6,635 bases of DNA from an uncultured Flammeovirgaceae bacterium (GTDB taxonomy: Bacteria; Bacteroidota; Bacteroidia; Cytophagales; Cyclobacteriaceae): contig CAKZPJ010000411.1 in NCBI GenBank assembly GCA_937138955.1, forward strand, positions 1 through 6,635, read 5' to 3'. The position numbers and the translations under genes were made by a program. The notes under the pieces are model-generated. The model saw nothing but the letters and a program-made list of their open reading frames with translations. It made no database searches and was not told the origin of the DNA. Numbering within the stretch: the first letter of the stretch is position 1; each line of letters opens with the position of its first letter. Shown one piece after another: positions 1 to 5,684 of the stretch.

Positions 1-205
1 CCCAATCTTGATGACCAGCTTGTCTACCGTATTAGGTATTCTACCGATTGCCTTAGCACTGGGAGCCGGTTCCGAAAGCCGGGTTTCAATGGGTATTGCG
101 GTTATTGGTGGACTAATTTTCGCAACAATTCTCACCCTTTACGTGATTCCTGCCATGTATACCTATATCTCTAGCGATAAAGAACGTCGCATGGCCCGCA
201 CGTGA
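1..205 (+). CDS. RND-family efflux pump inner-membrane subunit, C-terminal end (partial)
   Basis: This is the last 67 complete codons of a gene whose start lies left of the window; the frame is open from base 2 and ends at TGA 203-205. The peptide begins PILMTSLSTVLGILPIALAL and continues with GAGSESR and MGIAVIGGL, the conserved end of AcrB/MexB-type (HAE-1 or related) RND pumps. Two hydrophobic stretches correspond to the last two transmembrane helices, followed by a short charged cytoplasmic tail ending MART. RND subunits use the proton gradient to export substrates through a periplasmic adaptor and a TolC-like channel. The next gene on the same strand encodes such a channel, which supports a tripartite efflux operon. 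The substrate cannot be inferred because the periplasmic porter domains are missing. The ending fits the drug or multidrug class better than the heavy-metal CusA class, but this is a judgement from a short fragment. Confidence 0.93.
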   Translation, partial: PILMTSLSTVLGILPIALALGAGSESRVSMGIAVIGGLIFATILTLYVIPAMYTYISSDKERRMART

Positions 206-253
206 TATTAACCAGAATGACATTACACAATCTATTATTTTACCGAAGAGAAG

Positions 254-386
254 AAATCCCCCTACCCCTTTTTTTCTAATAGGGAAAAACACAAAAAACG
301 CCTATTTTCATGTTTAAAAAGATACTGCGATACAAAACAGCCCCCTTTAAAAAAGGAGGCCGCCGTGGAACGGGCAAGGGGGATTT
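254..386. repeat. Inverted-repeat element spanning the RND-tolC gap and the start of the tolC-like gene
   Basis: The ten bases at 254-263 (AAATCCCCCT) are the exact reverse complement of 377-386 (AGGGGGATTT). Inside the right half, 340-360 is a 21-base imperfect palindrome (GCC-CCCTTT facing AAAAGG-AGGC, one mismatched pair in the stem). The left arm continues into ACCCC and a T-run, as expected for C-rich/T-rich short dispersed repeats common in Bacteroidota and cyanobacteria. The right half lies inside the open reading frame of the downstream gene and encodes about residues 11-26. No transposase is nearby, so a non-autonomous MITE- or REP-like element is the likely class. It could also be two partial copies in opposite orientation rather than one unit. 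Copy number in the genome cannot be judged here. Confidence 0.6.
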
Positions 387-1728
387 AAAGAATCTAAAGT
401 CGAGCCTCAAGCTTTCTAAAACCATCAAATTCATTCTTATATTCTTCTTAATCGGCATTTCTGCTCAAGCCCAAGAGAACCTACTCACCCTAGAAGAAGC
501 TATTCAAACTGGGTTAGAAAATAACTTCTCAGTAAAGATTGCCCAGAATGACCAAGAAATTGCAGCGAACAATTTCTCCCGAGGAAACGCTGGGATGTTG
601 CCGAATTTAGATCTATTAGCTGTCCGTAATTTTGATATTCAAGACTCTGAACTGGATTTTGCGAGTGGTGATGGACAAACGGTAGAGGGGGCTCGCTCCA
701 ACTCTACCACTGCTTCGGCAGTAATTAGCTGGACTATTTTTGATGGTACCCGGATGTTTGCTACCTACGATAAGCTAAACGAAATTCAGCAGGCCAGTAA
801 TTTAGATGCTCAAGCTACCGTAGAAAATCTGGTGGCAGATATTGCCTCAGCGTACTATACCATCATTTTAGAACAAGAGCTACTAACGGTAATTCAAAGC
901 ACACTAGAACTCTCGGAAATTCGTCGTACACTAGCTAAAACCCAGTACGAAGTAGGTCGAACCTCTAAACTAGAATACCTGGCTGCTCAAGTAGATTATA
1001 ACGCTGATACTTCGGCTTTAATTAGTCAACGCGAGCAGTTCTACAATGCTAAAGTAGATTTAAATGCTCTATTGGCTCGTCTACCGGATACCAAATTTCA
1101 GGTACCCGATCAGATTGATGCTAATCTGGAGCTTGATTTGACAGCACTCAAAGAAACTATGCTAAGTGCTAACCCCCAATTGCTACGAGCTCGTCAAGAA
1201 GAAAATATTGCCTATTTAACGACCCGGGAGCTGCGGGCTGACCGCTTACCGGAACTTAGTGTTAACGGTGGATACAACTACGCTACCTCCGAAGCTGAAG
1301 CAGGTTTTGTCTTAGGTCGGCGTTCTGATGGCTTTGCCTATGGTTTGACCGCTCGCTGGAATCTATTTAACGGATCAAATAAGAGCCGCTTGATCCAGAA
1401 TGCCCAGATTGCAGTAGAAACCCAGCAGTATGTTACCCAAGATTTACTCTTACAGTTGCAGGCCGGACTAGAAAAAACCTTTATCAACTACACTAATAGC
1501 ATTCAACTTATCGGTTTAGAAACTGAAAACGAAGCTATTGCCCAAGAACGCGCCGAAATTGCTCTGGAACGCTACCGCTTGGGAAACACTAATTCGCTAG
1601 AACTACGCGAAGCCCAACGGAACGCGGTGACTGCCTCCGGTCGTTTGCTCGATGCTGTTTACTCCACCAAGATTGCTGAAATCGAGTTGATGCGCCTTAG
1701 TGGAAAACTAGCGAGCAGTAGTAACTAA
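310..1728 (+). CDS. TolC-like outer membrane efflux protein (OEP family) with extended N-terminus
   Basis: This 472-residue protein is the outer-membrane channel partner of the RND pump encoded just upstream (104-bp gap, same strand). After the signal peptide, LTLEEAIQTGLENNFSVKIA is the standard opening of the mature OEP family. Two homologous OEP repeats follow, roughly residues 60-250 and 275-465, each with long amphipathic helices and a beta-strand hairpin. The hairpins contain aromatic/asparagine segments such as VISWTIFDGTR and LTARWNLFNGSN. The second repeat ends in the usual ALERYRLGNTNSLELREAQ motif. The hydrophobic signal core is residues 39-50, with a likely cleavage after A54 (SAQA). 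The n-region is about 38 residues, far longer than normal, because an inverted-repeat element is translated there (about residues 11-26). ATG 310 was chosen because no ATG, GTG or TTG lies in frame between it and the signal core. Family is certain; the start is less so. Confidence 0.93.
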   Translation: MFKKILRYKTAPFKKGGRRGTGKGDLKNLKSSLKLSKTIKFILIFFLIGISAQAQENLLTLEEAIQTGLENNFSVKIAQNDQEIAANNFSRGNAGMLPNLDLLAVRNFDIQDSELDFASGDGQTVEGARSNSTTASAVISWTIFDGTRMFATYDKLNEIQQASNLDAQATVENLVADIASAYYTIILEQELLTVIQSTLELSEIRRTLAKTQYEVGRTSKLEYLAAQVDYNADTSALISQREQFYNAKVDLNALLARLPDTKFQVPDQIDANLELDLTALKETMLSANPQLLRARQEENIAYLTTRELRADRLPELSVNGGYNYATSEAEAGFVLGRRSDGFAYGLTARWNLFNGSNKSRLIQNAQIAVETQQYVTQDLLLQLQAGLEKTFINYTNSIQLIGLETENEAIAQERAEIALERYRLGNTNSLELREAQRNAVTASGRLLDAVYSTKIAEIELMRLSGKLASSSN

Positions 1729-1740
1729 AGGATCCATACT

Positions 1741-1786
1741 CGGATGAGATTCGGCCAGGAAGGCTCTGCGAATTCTAAAGTCCCCC
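1741..1786 (+). repeat. Palindromic dispersed-type repeat, copy A (upstream of the Fic gene)
   Basis: This copy reads CGGATGAG, then 14 bases, then GCTCTGCGAATTC and a C-rich tail ending in CCCCC. The same core occurs in the reverse orientation at 3248-3297, and in the same orientation with the 14-base middle deleted at 3194-3225. Copy A lies 12 bp after the tolC-like stop and ends about 50 bp before the Fic start, so it fills most of the 108-bp gap. It has no coding potential that I can see. A REP-like or MITE-like intergenic repeat is the best explanation. A transcription-termination or mRNA-end role is possible but not shown. Confidence 0.7.
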
Positions 1787-1836
1787 AAATAGCCTAGCAG
1801 TTTTACCCTCCCCTGCAAATTCTCGTATATTAGGTT

Positions 1837-3183
1837 ATGAATAACATCACGACCGTCGTAGCCCTCAAGAAAGAGCTGGATGATTTACGCCCAATCAGCA
1901 AGGCTGACGAACTGCGGATTATGCAGAAGTTTCGCCTCGACTGGAATTTTCATTCCAATAACCTGGAAGGCAACTCCCTAACCTACGGCGAAACCAAAGC
2001 CCTGATTCTGTTCGGTATTACCGCTCAGGGTAAGCCATTAAAAGATCACTTGGAAATTACTGGGCACGACGAAGCTATCAAATGGATAGAAGAAGTACTC
2101 AAAGAAGATCGCCCACTTACCGAAAATTTCATTCGCGAACTACATAAACTTATTCTAAAGGAAGATTACCAAGTACCAGCGATTACTCCTGATGGTCAGC
2201 CAACCAAGAAATGGGTGCGGGTTGGAAAGTATAAAGAGTTACCTAATCATGTGAAAACGGTTACTGGAGAAATATTTCGCTTTGCTACGCCCGAAGAAAC
2301 TCCCGCGAAGATGCATGATTTACTGGAGTGGTATCATAAAGAAAAAGGGGAAGCTAATCCAATTTTGCTAGCCACCAAATTTCACTACAAATTTATTTGT
2401 ATCCACCCGTTTGATGACGGCAATGGGCGCACCGCCCGAATTCTGATGAATTTTATTTTGATGCAGTTCGGCTATCCACCCGTCATTATCAAAGCTCAAG
2501 ACAAAGCCAACTACTTTGCCGCTCTTCGCCGAGCTGATGCTGGCGTACTAGAACCTTTTGTTGAATACATTACTGACAATCTCGTTCGCTCACTGGAAAT
2601 TATGATTAAGGGAGCTAGGGGCGAAGATATTGAGGAACCCGATGATTTGGATAAGGAATTAGCCATTCTGGAGAAGCAAATTAAGTCGTTTGATAAAAGG
2701 ATCGGGCTTGATGAGGATACAATAGTGTTACTGTACGAAAACTCTATTGTGCCTCTTTTCCATAAATTCGTAGGTGCCTGTAGCAAATTTGATAAATTCT
2801 ACAAAGAGGTAGGTTTTACTCTACATTGTTCCCCAATAATACGTAGTGAGGCAGTGCTTGGTATGGATGAAAAATATAATATTGATAGGGTAAGGAAAGA
2901 GATTACTAAGCACACGACCCACTTCGCAGTGCATTATACATGCCAAAACATAGATCGTATAGGGCTCGAGGATTTCAAGTATAATTCTAGAATATCCATT
3001 GATAAGAGTAATTCAAATACGTTTCTCTTTACGTCTAGTACGGGTTTCAAAATAGAAAAATCTTACGGCGAGCAACTCACCGAAGAGGAAATGGATAAGC
3101 TAGTTCGAAGTGAAACGAAAAAACATAAAGAAATCATTGAGCAAAAAATAGCTGAGCTTCAACAAGCAAAAGATAAAATATAG
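1837..3183 (+). CDS. Fic family protein, predicted AMP-transferase with inhibitory motif
   Basis: This 448-residue protein has a complete Fic core. Fic enzymes transfer AMP (sometimes another nucleotide moiety) from a nucleotide to a hydroxyl group of a target protein. The catalytic motif HPFDDGNGR spans residues 190-198: H190 is the catalytic base, D194 fits the metal-binding position and R198 the phosphate-binding position. The N-terminal SNNLEG at residues 40-45 fits the (S/T)xxxE(G/N) inhibitory helix of class II Fic proteins, with E44 expected to block the ATP site. The active-site flap is probably near residues 128-140 (RVGKYKELPNHV). Residues about 255-448 are not a winged helix that I recognise. 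They contain charged, probably coiled-coil segments at about 265-287 and 415-448, with a middle of unknown fold. This part is more AT-rich and uses more AGG and ATA codons than the first half. No antitoxin-like partner is adjacent. ATG 1837 immediately precedes the usual N-terminus of the family. The target protein is unknown. Confidence 0.92.
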   Translation: MNNITTVVALKKELDDLRPISKADELRIMQKFRLDWNFHSNNLEGNSLTYGETKALILFGITAQGKPLKDHLEITGHDEAIKWIEEVLKEDRPLTENFIRELHKLILKEDYQVPAITPDGQPTKKWVRVGKYKELPNHVKTVTGEIFRFATPEETPAKMHDLLEWYHKEKGEANPILLATKFHYKFICIHPFDDGNGRTARILMNFILMQFGYPPVIIKAQDKANYFAALRRADAGVLEPFVEYITDNLVRSLEIMIKGARGEDIEEPDDLDKELAILEKQIKSFDKRIGLDEDTIVLLYENSIVPLFHKFVGACSKFDKFYKEVGFTLHCSPIIRSEAVLGMDEKYNIDRVRKEITKHTTHFAVHYTCQNIDRIGLEDFKYNSRISIDKSNSNTFLFTSSTGFKIEKSYGEQLTEEEMDKLVRSETKKHKEIIEQKIAELQQAKDKI

Positions 3184-3191
3184 TAACGTAT

Positions 3192-3220
3192 CTCCGGATG
3201 AGGCTTTGCGAATTCCGGAG
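3192..3220 (+). terminator. Stem-loop just after the Fic stop, possible mRNA 3' end
   Basis: CTCCGGA at 3192-3198 pairs perfectly with TCCGGAG at 3214-3220, giving a 7-bp GC-rich stem with a 15-base loop that starts 8 bp after the Fic stop codon. No T-run follows, so it is not a classical intrinsic terminator. The left stem lies mostly inside repeat copy B, so the structure may simply reflect the repeat. Confidence 0.3.
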
Positions 3221-3297
3221 TCTCCCGCATGGAAATACCGAAACCTGCTCATCCGATAGGCGGGTTCGCAGAGCCTTCCAGGCTGGACCTCATCCGG
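3194..3297. repeat. Composite palindromic element made of repeat copies B (+) and C (-)
   Basis: The 104-bp unit has perfect 10-bp terminal inverted repeats: CCGGATGAGG at 3194-3203 and CCTCATCCGG at 3288-3297. Copy B (3194-3225) reads CGGATGAG directly joined to GCTTTGCGAATTC and a C-rich tail. Copy C (3248-3297, reverse strand) reads CGGATGAG, 14 bases, GCTCTGCGAA, and ends in a second inverted TCGGATGAG. Copy C contains a small internal hairpin, AGCCT at 3272-3276 pairing with AGGCT at 3280-3284. The unit fills most of the 148-bp gap between the Fic gene and the quinone oxidoreductase gene. Terminal inverted repeats with no coding capacity fit a MITE- or REP-doublet-like element. Clear target-site duplications are not visible. 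Confidence 0.7.
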
Positions 3298-3331
3298 TAA
3301 TGGTACTCACCCCAAGAAACACAACTAACCC

Positions 3332-4321
3332 ATGAAAGCCATTCTTATCAAATCTCCCGGCGCAGCCGACCAACTTTATCTGGGAGAATACGAAATACCG
3401 AAACCAGCTTCGGATGAAGTACTCGTAAAAGTACATGCCACCGCGCTAAACCGAGCGGATATTTTACAGCGAGAAGGAAAGTATCCTCCTCCTGACGGAG
3501 CTTCCCCAATTCTGGGATTAGAAATGAGCGGGGAGATTGTTGAGGTAGGAGAGGAAGTAAAAAAGTGGAAAATAGGTGATAAAGTGTTTGGACTGCTGCC
3601 CGGAGGCGGTTACGCTGAGTACGCAGTCATTCATCAGGATATGGCAATGGCAATTCCCGAGAATTTATCATTTGAAGAAGCCACCGCCATTCCCGAAGTG
3701 TTTATGACCGCTTTTCAGGCCGTCCACTGGCTGGGGAAGCTTCAACCTAATGAACGAATTTTGATTCACGCGGGAGCCAGTGGAGTGGGCACGGCGGCCA
3801 TTCAACTAGCCAAAGAGATGCAGGCCGAAGACATTATTGTTACCGCTTCCCAAGCGAAACATGCTACCTGCCGAGAACTGGGCGCGCACTACACGATTGA
3901 CTACAAAAGTCAGGATTTTCGGGACGAGATAAAGAAAATTACCGATGGAGAAGGAGTAGATGTGATTGTCGATTTTATCGCAGCACCTTATTTTGAGCGC
4001 AATATTTCAGTACTTCGTACCGATGGACGGTTAATTATGTTGGCGTTACTGGGTGGAACCCATTTAGAGCAATTTAATTTGGGTAATTTGCTGCGTAAAA
4101 GGATTCAAATACTGGCTTCTACTTTGCGTTCCCGCAGTCGGGAGTATCAGATTCGTCTAACGGAAGCCTTCGCGGAGTTCGCCATCTCGCGTTTTGAAAC
4201 CGAAAAATTACGTCCGGTCATCGATCAAGTGATAGATTGGCAAGAAGTAAAAGCAGCCCATCAGCGAATGGAATCCAACCAAAACATTGGAAAAATTGTC
4301 TTAAAAATTAGTGAATCCTGA
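3332..4321 (+). CDS. NAD(P)H:quinone oxidoreductase, PIG3-type zinc-independent MDR protein
   Basis: This 329-residue protein is a full-length medium-chain dehydrogenase/reductase of the quinone oxidoreductase branch. It is expected to reduce quinones or related electrophilic carbonyl compounds with NADPH in the cytoplasm. The PIG3 (TP53I3-like) hallmark is present at residues 38-56: ALNRADILQREGKYPPPDG, followed by LGLEMSGEI. The GroES-like domain covers about residues 1-125. The Rossmann fold covers about 125-260, with the nucleotide-binding loop AGASGVG at 147-153. The cysteine-rich structural-zinc loop and catalytic zinc ligands of alcohol dehydrogenases are absent, as expected. The C-terminus ends VIDQVIDWQEVKAAHQRMES plus NIGKIVLKI, typical of the family. 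ATG 3332 gives the canonical MKAILI start. The gene stands alone, with a repeat-filled gap before it and a 57-bp gap to an unrelated lipoprotein gene, so its physiological substrate cannot be read from context. Confidence 0.93.
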   Translation: MKAILIKSPGAADQLYLGEYEIPKPASDEVLVKVHATALNRADILQREGKYPPPDGASPILGLEMSGEIVEVGEEVKKWKIGDKVFGLLPGGGYAEYAVIHQDMAMAIPENLSFEEATAIPEVFMTAFQAVHWLGKLQPNERILIHAGASGVGTAAIQLAKEMQAEDIIVTASQAKHATCRELGAHYTIDYKSQDFRDEIKKITDGEGVDVIVDFIAAPYFERNISVLRTDGRLIMLALLGGTHLEQFNLGNLLRKRIQILASTLRSRSREYQIRLTEAFAEFAISRFETEKLRPVIDQVIDWQEVKAAHQRMESNQNIGKIVLKISES

Positions 4322-4378
4322 CGGGGGTTTGCACAAATTAGGGTAATTTTTACGTTCCATACTCAAAGGACTACCAAT

Positions 4379-4963
4379 ATGATCTATCAATATATTTTCA
4401 GTATACTTGTTATTGCCAGCACCACTTTGGCGTGCTCACCGATTAAAACATTCACTGAGGCTCCGGCTGATCAGCAGGTAAATCACTACAAAACTTTTGC
4501 GTTTCTGTCGCCTGATGAAGCTGAAATGGATCAGGCTAGTCTAATTCTGTACGATGAAGTTCGCAAGAGCATTGTAAGTCAACTACGCGAAAAAAACTAT
4601 CAACCTGACCCGGAAAATCCAGAATTACTTATTGCCTTTAATATTATGACTGATGAAGAACAGAAGGCAGTGACAAGATCAAATGATCCTTATGGGGCTT
4701 ACGGACGACGGATGTGGGCGTATAATCCTTACGCTTGGGGTTGGATGCCCCCTCAGACGTACAAAGAAATTAGAATTGAGAAGACGGGTACAATGGTTGT
4801 AGACTTATTCGATAAGCAAGCCAAAGAACTGATTTGGCGGGGTATAGGCATAGGCCCAGTGAACAATCCCGAAGAGCGGTTTGAGACTGCTTACAAAATG
4901 GTAGATAAGATCTTCAAAGAGTTTCCAGCCAGTATGACCAGTGCCGTTTCAGTAGCTAACTAA
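4379..4963 (+). CDS. DUF4136 domain-containing lipoprotein
   Basis: This 194-residue protein has a short hydrophobic signal (residues 4-16) and a lipobox, TTLAC, with the lipidated cysteine at C19, so it is predicted to be membrane-anchored on the periplasmic side. The mature part matches the DUF4136 pattern. It starts with a segment around YKTFAFL (residues 38-44), then a helix with VRKSIVSQLREKNYQP (61-76), then ELLIAFNIM. A Tyr/Trp/Gly-rich stretch follows (about residues 102-123, GAYGRRMWAYNPYAWGW), then a conserved strand pair GTMVVDLFDKQAKELIWRG (136-154). The C-terminus is a helix. The biochemical role of DUF4136 proteins is not established; many Bacteroidota carry several copies. The start at ATG 4379 is fixed by the signal peptide. 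The stop is separated by only three bases from the stop of the convergent THX gene. Family assignment is from remembered pattern, without a profile search. Confidence 0.85.
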   Translation: MIYQYIFSILVIASTTLACSPIKTFTEAPADQQVNHYKTFAFLSPDEAEMDQASLILYDEVRKSIVSQLREKNYQPDPENPELLIAFNIMTDEEQKAVTRSNDPYGAYGRRMWAYNPYAWGWMPPQTYKEIRIEKTGTMVVDLFDKQAKELIWRGIGIGPVNNPEERFETAYKMVDKIFKEFPASMTSAVSVAN

Positions 4964-4966
4964 GCG

Positions 4967-5080
4967 TCAGCCTTCTTTCTTACTGGTTTGCTCTTTTTGC
5001 TTCACTTTTTTAGGGCGGCTTACCCCAAAAGTTCCTTTACTAATTTTGCCGCGTTTCGTTTTTTTATCTCCTTTGCCCAT
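4967..5080 (-). CDS. 30S ribosomal protein THX
   Basis: On the reverse strand, ATG 5080-5078 opens a 37-codon frame ending with TGA at 4969-4967. The peptide begins MGKGDKKTKRGKISKGTFGV and continues SRPKKVKQ to a lysine/glutamate-rich tail ending KKEG. MGKGDKKT-(K/R)RGKI followed by G-(S/T)-(Y/F)-G and RPKK is the signature of the small basic ribosomal protein THX (bS31-like), which in Thermus fits into a cavity at the top of the 30S head and stabilises rRNA there. Bacteroidota commonly encode a short form like this. The C-terminal tail after RPKK is about ten residues longer than in the minimal form. The gene converges on the DUF4136 lipoprotein gene and is divergent from the gene at 5211. 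No clear Shine-Dalgarno site precedes it, as usual for this phylum. The motif match makes the call strong despite the small size. Confidence 0.92.
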   Translation of the reverse strand: MGKGDKKTKRGKISKGTFGVSRPKKVKQKEQTSKKEG

Positions 5081-5210
5081 AGCGTAAGAATACTATTGAT
5101 TGAAAATTTTATTTAATAATTCAAATTAGTAAATTTCCTGAAAAACCATATCTCCTAAAGCTAGTTTATACGTAGACATTAGTGAATTTTCTTATCTAAA
5201 TTTATTTGTT
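5081..5210. promoter_or_regulatory. Divergent AT-rich promoter region between the THX gene and the CxC protein gene
   Basis: The 130 bp between the two divergent start codons must hold the promoters of both genes unless either is leaderless or transcribed from elsewhere. It is strikingly AT-rich (runs such as TTTTATTTAATAATTCAAATTA). TAAATTTA at 5197-5204 is one base off the Bacteroidota -7 consensus TAnnTTTG but lies very close to the start codon, and no good -33 TTG pairs with it. No exact promoter can be assigned, and no operator-like palindrome stands out. Confidence 0.4.
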
Positions 5211-5684
5211 ATGGCCTCTCCCAAACCGACACTTATTGCAGCCATTAGAAGTGCCGCTAAGAAAATCGCCGACTCCGCTCAATATCAGTGGGGCCATATG
5301 GGCAGTTGTAATTGTGGTCATTTAGTGCAAGAGGTTACCCAGCTTTCTCGGGCAGACATTCACGAATACGCCATGCGAACCCGAGGGGGCGATTGGAGTG
5401 AACAAGCACTGGACTTTTGTCCTACCAGTGGTTATCTGATGGATCAGGTAATATCTATTATGATAGATGCCGGGATGGAACTGGCGGATTTCAGACACTT
5501 AGAGCAGCTATCTGATAAAAGGGTGCTAGCCCGATTACCGGAAACATCTCGCCACTTGCGCCACAACTATCGCGAAGATGTAGTAATCTATATGAATGCT
5601 TGGGCTGACTTTCTAGAAGAACAGTTGCTTCAGCAGGTAAAACTGCCTTCTCTGGAACTAGTTCCTGCAGTGAGCGTAGGTTAA
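5211..5684 (+). CDS. Conserved-type hypothetical protein with GHMGxCNCGH motif
   Basis: I do not recognise a named function. The protein has 157 residues, no signal peptide and no membrane segment, so it is probably cytosolic. It is rich in predicted helix: residues 7-23 (LIAAIRSAAKKIADSAQ), 38-57, 76-90, and a C-terminal helix about 123-145. The conspicuous feature is WGHMGSCNCGHLVQEVT at residues 27-43, which packs H29, C33, C35 and H37 into nine residues, with another cysteine at C70 in DFCPTSG. This pattern could bind a metal or form a redox-active pair, but it is not a known zinc-ribbon spacing. The segment RGGDWSEQALDFCP looks conserved in style. ATG 5211 is the first in-frame start after an AT-rich leader. 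The gene is monocistronic by layout, with a divergent ribosomal protein gene upstream and a 251-bp gap downstream. Coding is well supported by length and amino-acid composition. Confidence 0.8.
   Translation: MASPKPTLIAAIRSAAKKIADSAQYQWGHMGSCNCGHLVQEVTQLSRADIHEYAMRTRGGDWSEQALDFCPTSGYLMDQVISIMIDAGMELADFRHLEQLSDKRVLARLPETSRHLRHNYREDVVIYMNAWADFLEEQLLQQVKLPSLELVPAVSVG

Noticed and set aside
276..458. Reverse-strand 60-codon open frame containing KSPLPVPRRPPF
   Set aside because: It is the antisense reading of the inverted-repeat element plus the tolC-like 5' end. Such proline/lysine peptides are typical spurious translations of this repeat type, and the forward gene explains the region.
2511..2786. 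Reverse-strand 91-codon open frame inside the Fic gene
   Set aside because: Serine-rich, low-complexity antisense shadow of a well-supported coding region, with no recognisable family.
1837..3183. Fic toxin-antitoxin pair (FicTA or Doc/Phd-like)
   Set aside because: No small antitoxin gene is adjacent on either side, and the inhibitory motif is inside the Fic protein itself.
3192..3220. Strong intrinsic terminator after the Fic gene
   Set aside because: The 7-bp stem is real, but there is no T-run after it, so it is listed only as a low-confidence stem-loop.
1741..3297. CRISPR array or integron attachment sites from the repeated blocks
   Set aside because: Only three divergent copies are present, in mixed orientation and more than a kilobase apart, with no regular spacers, integrase or cas genes.
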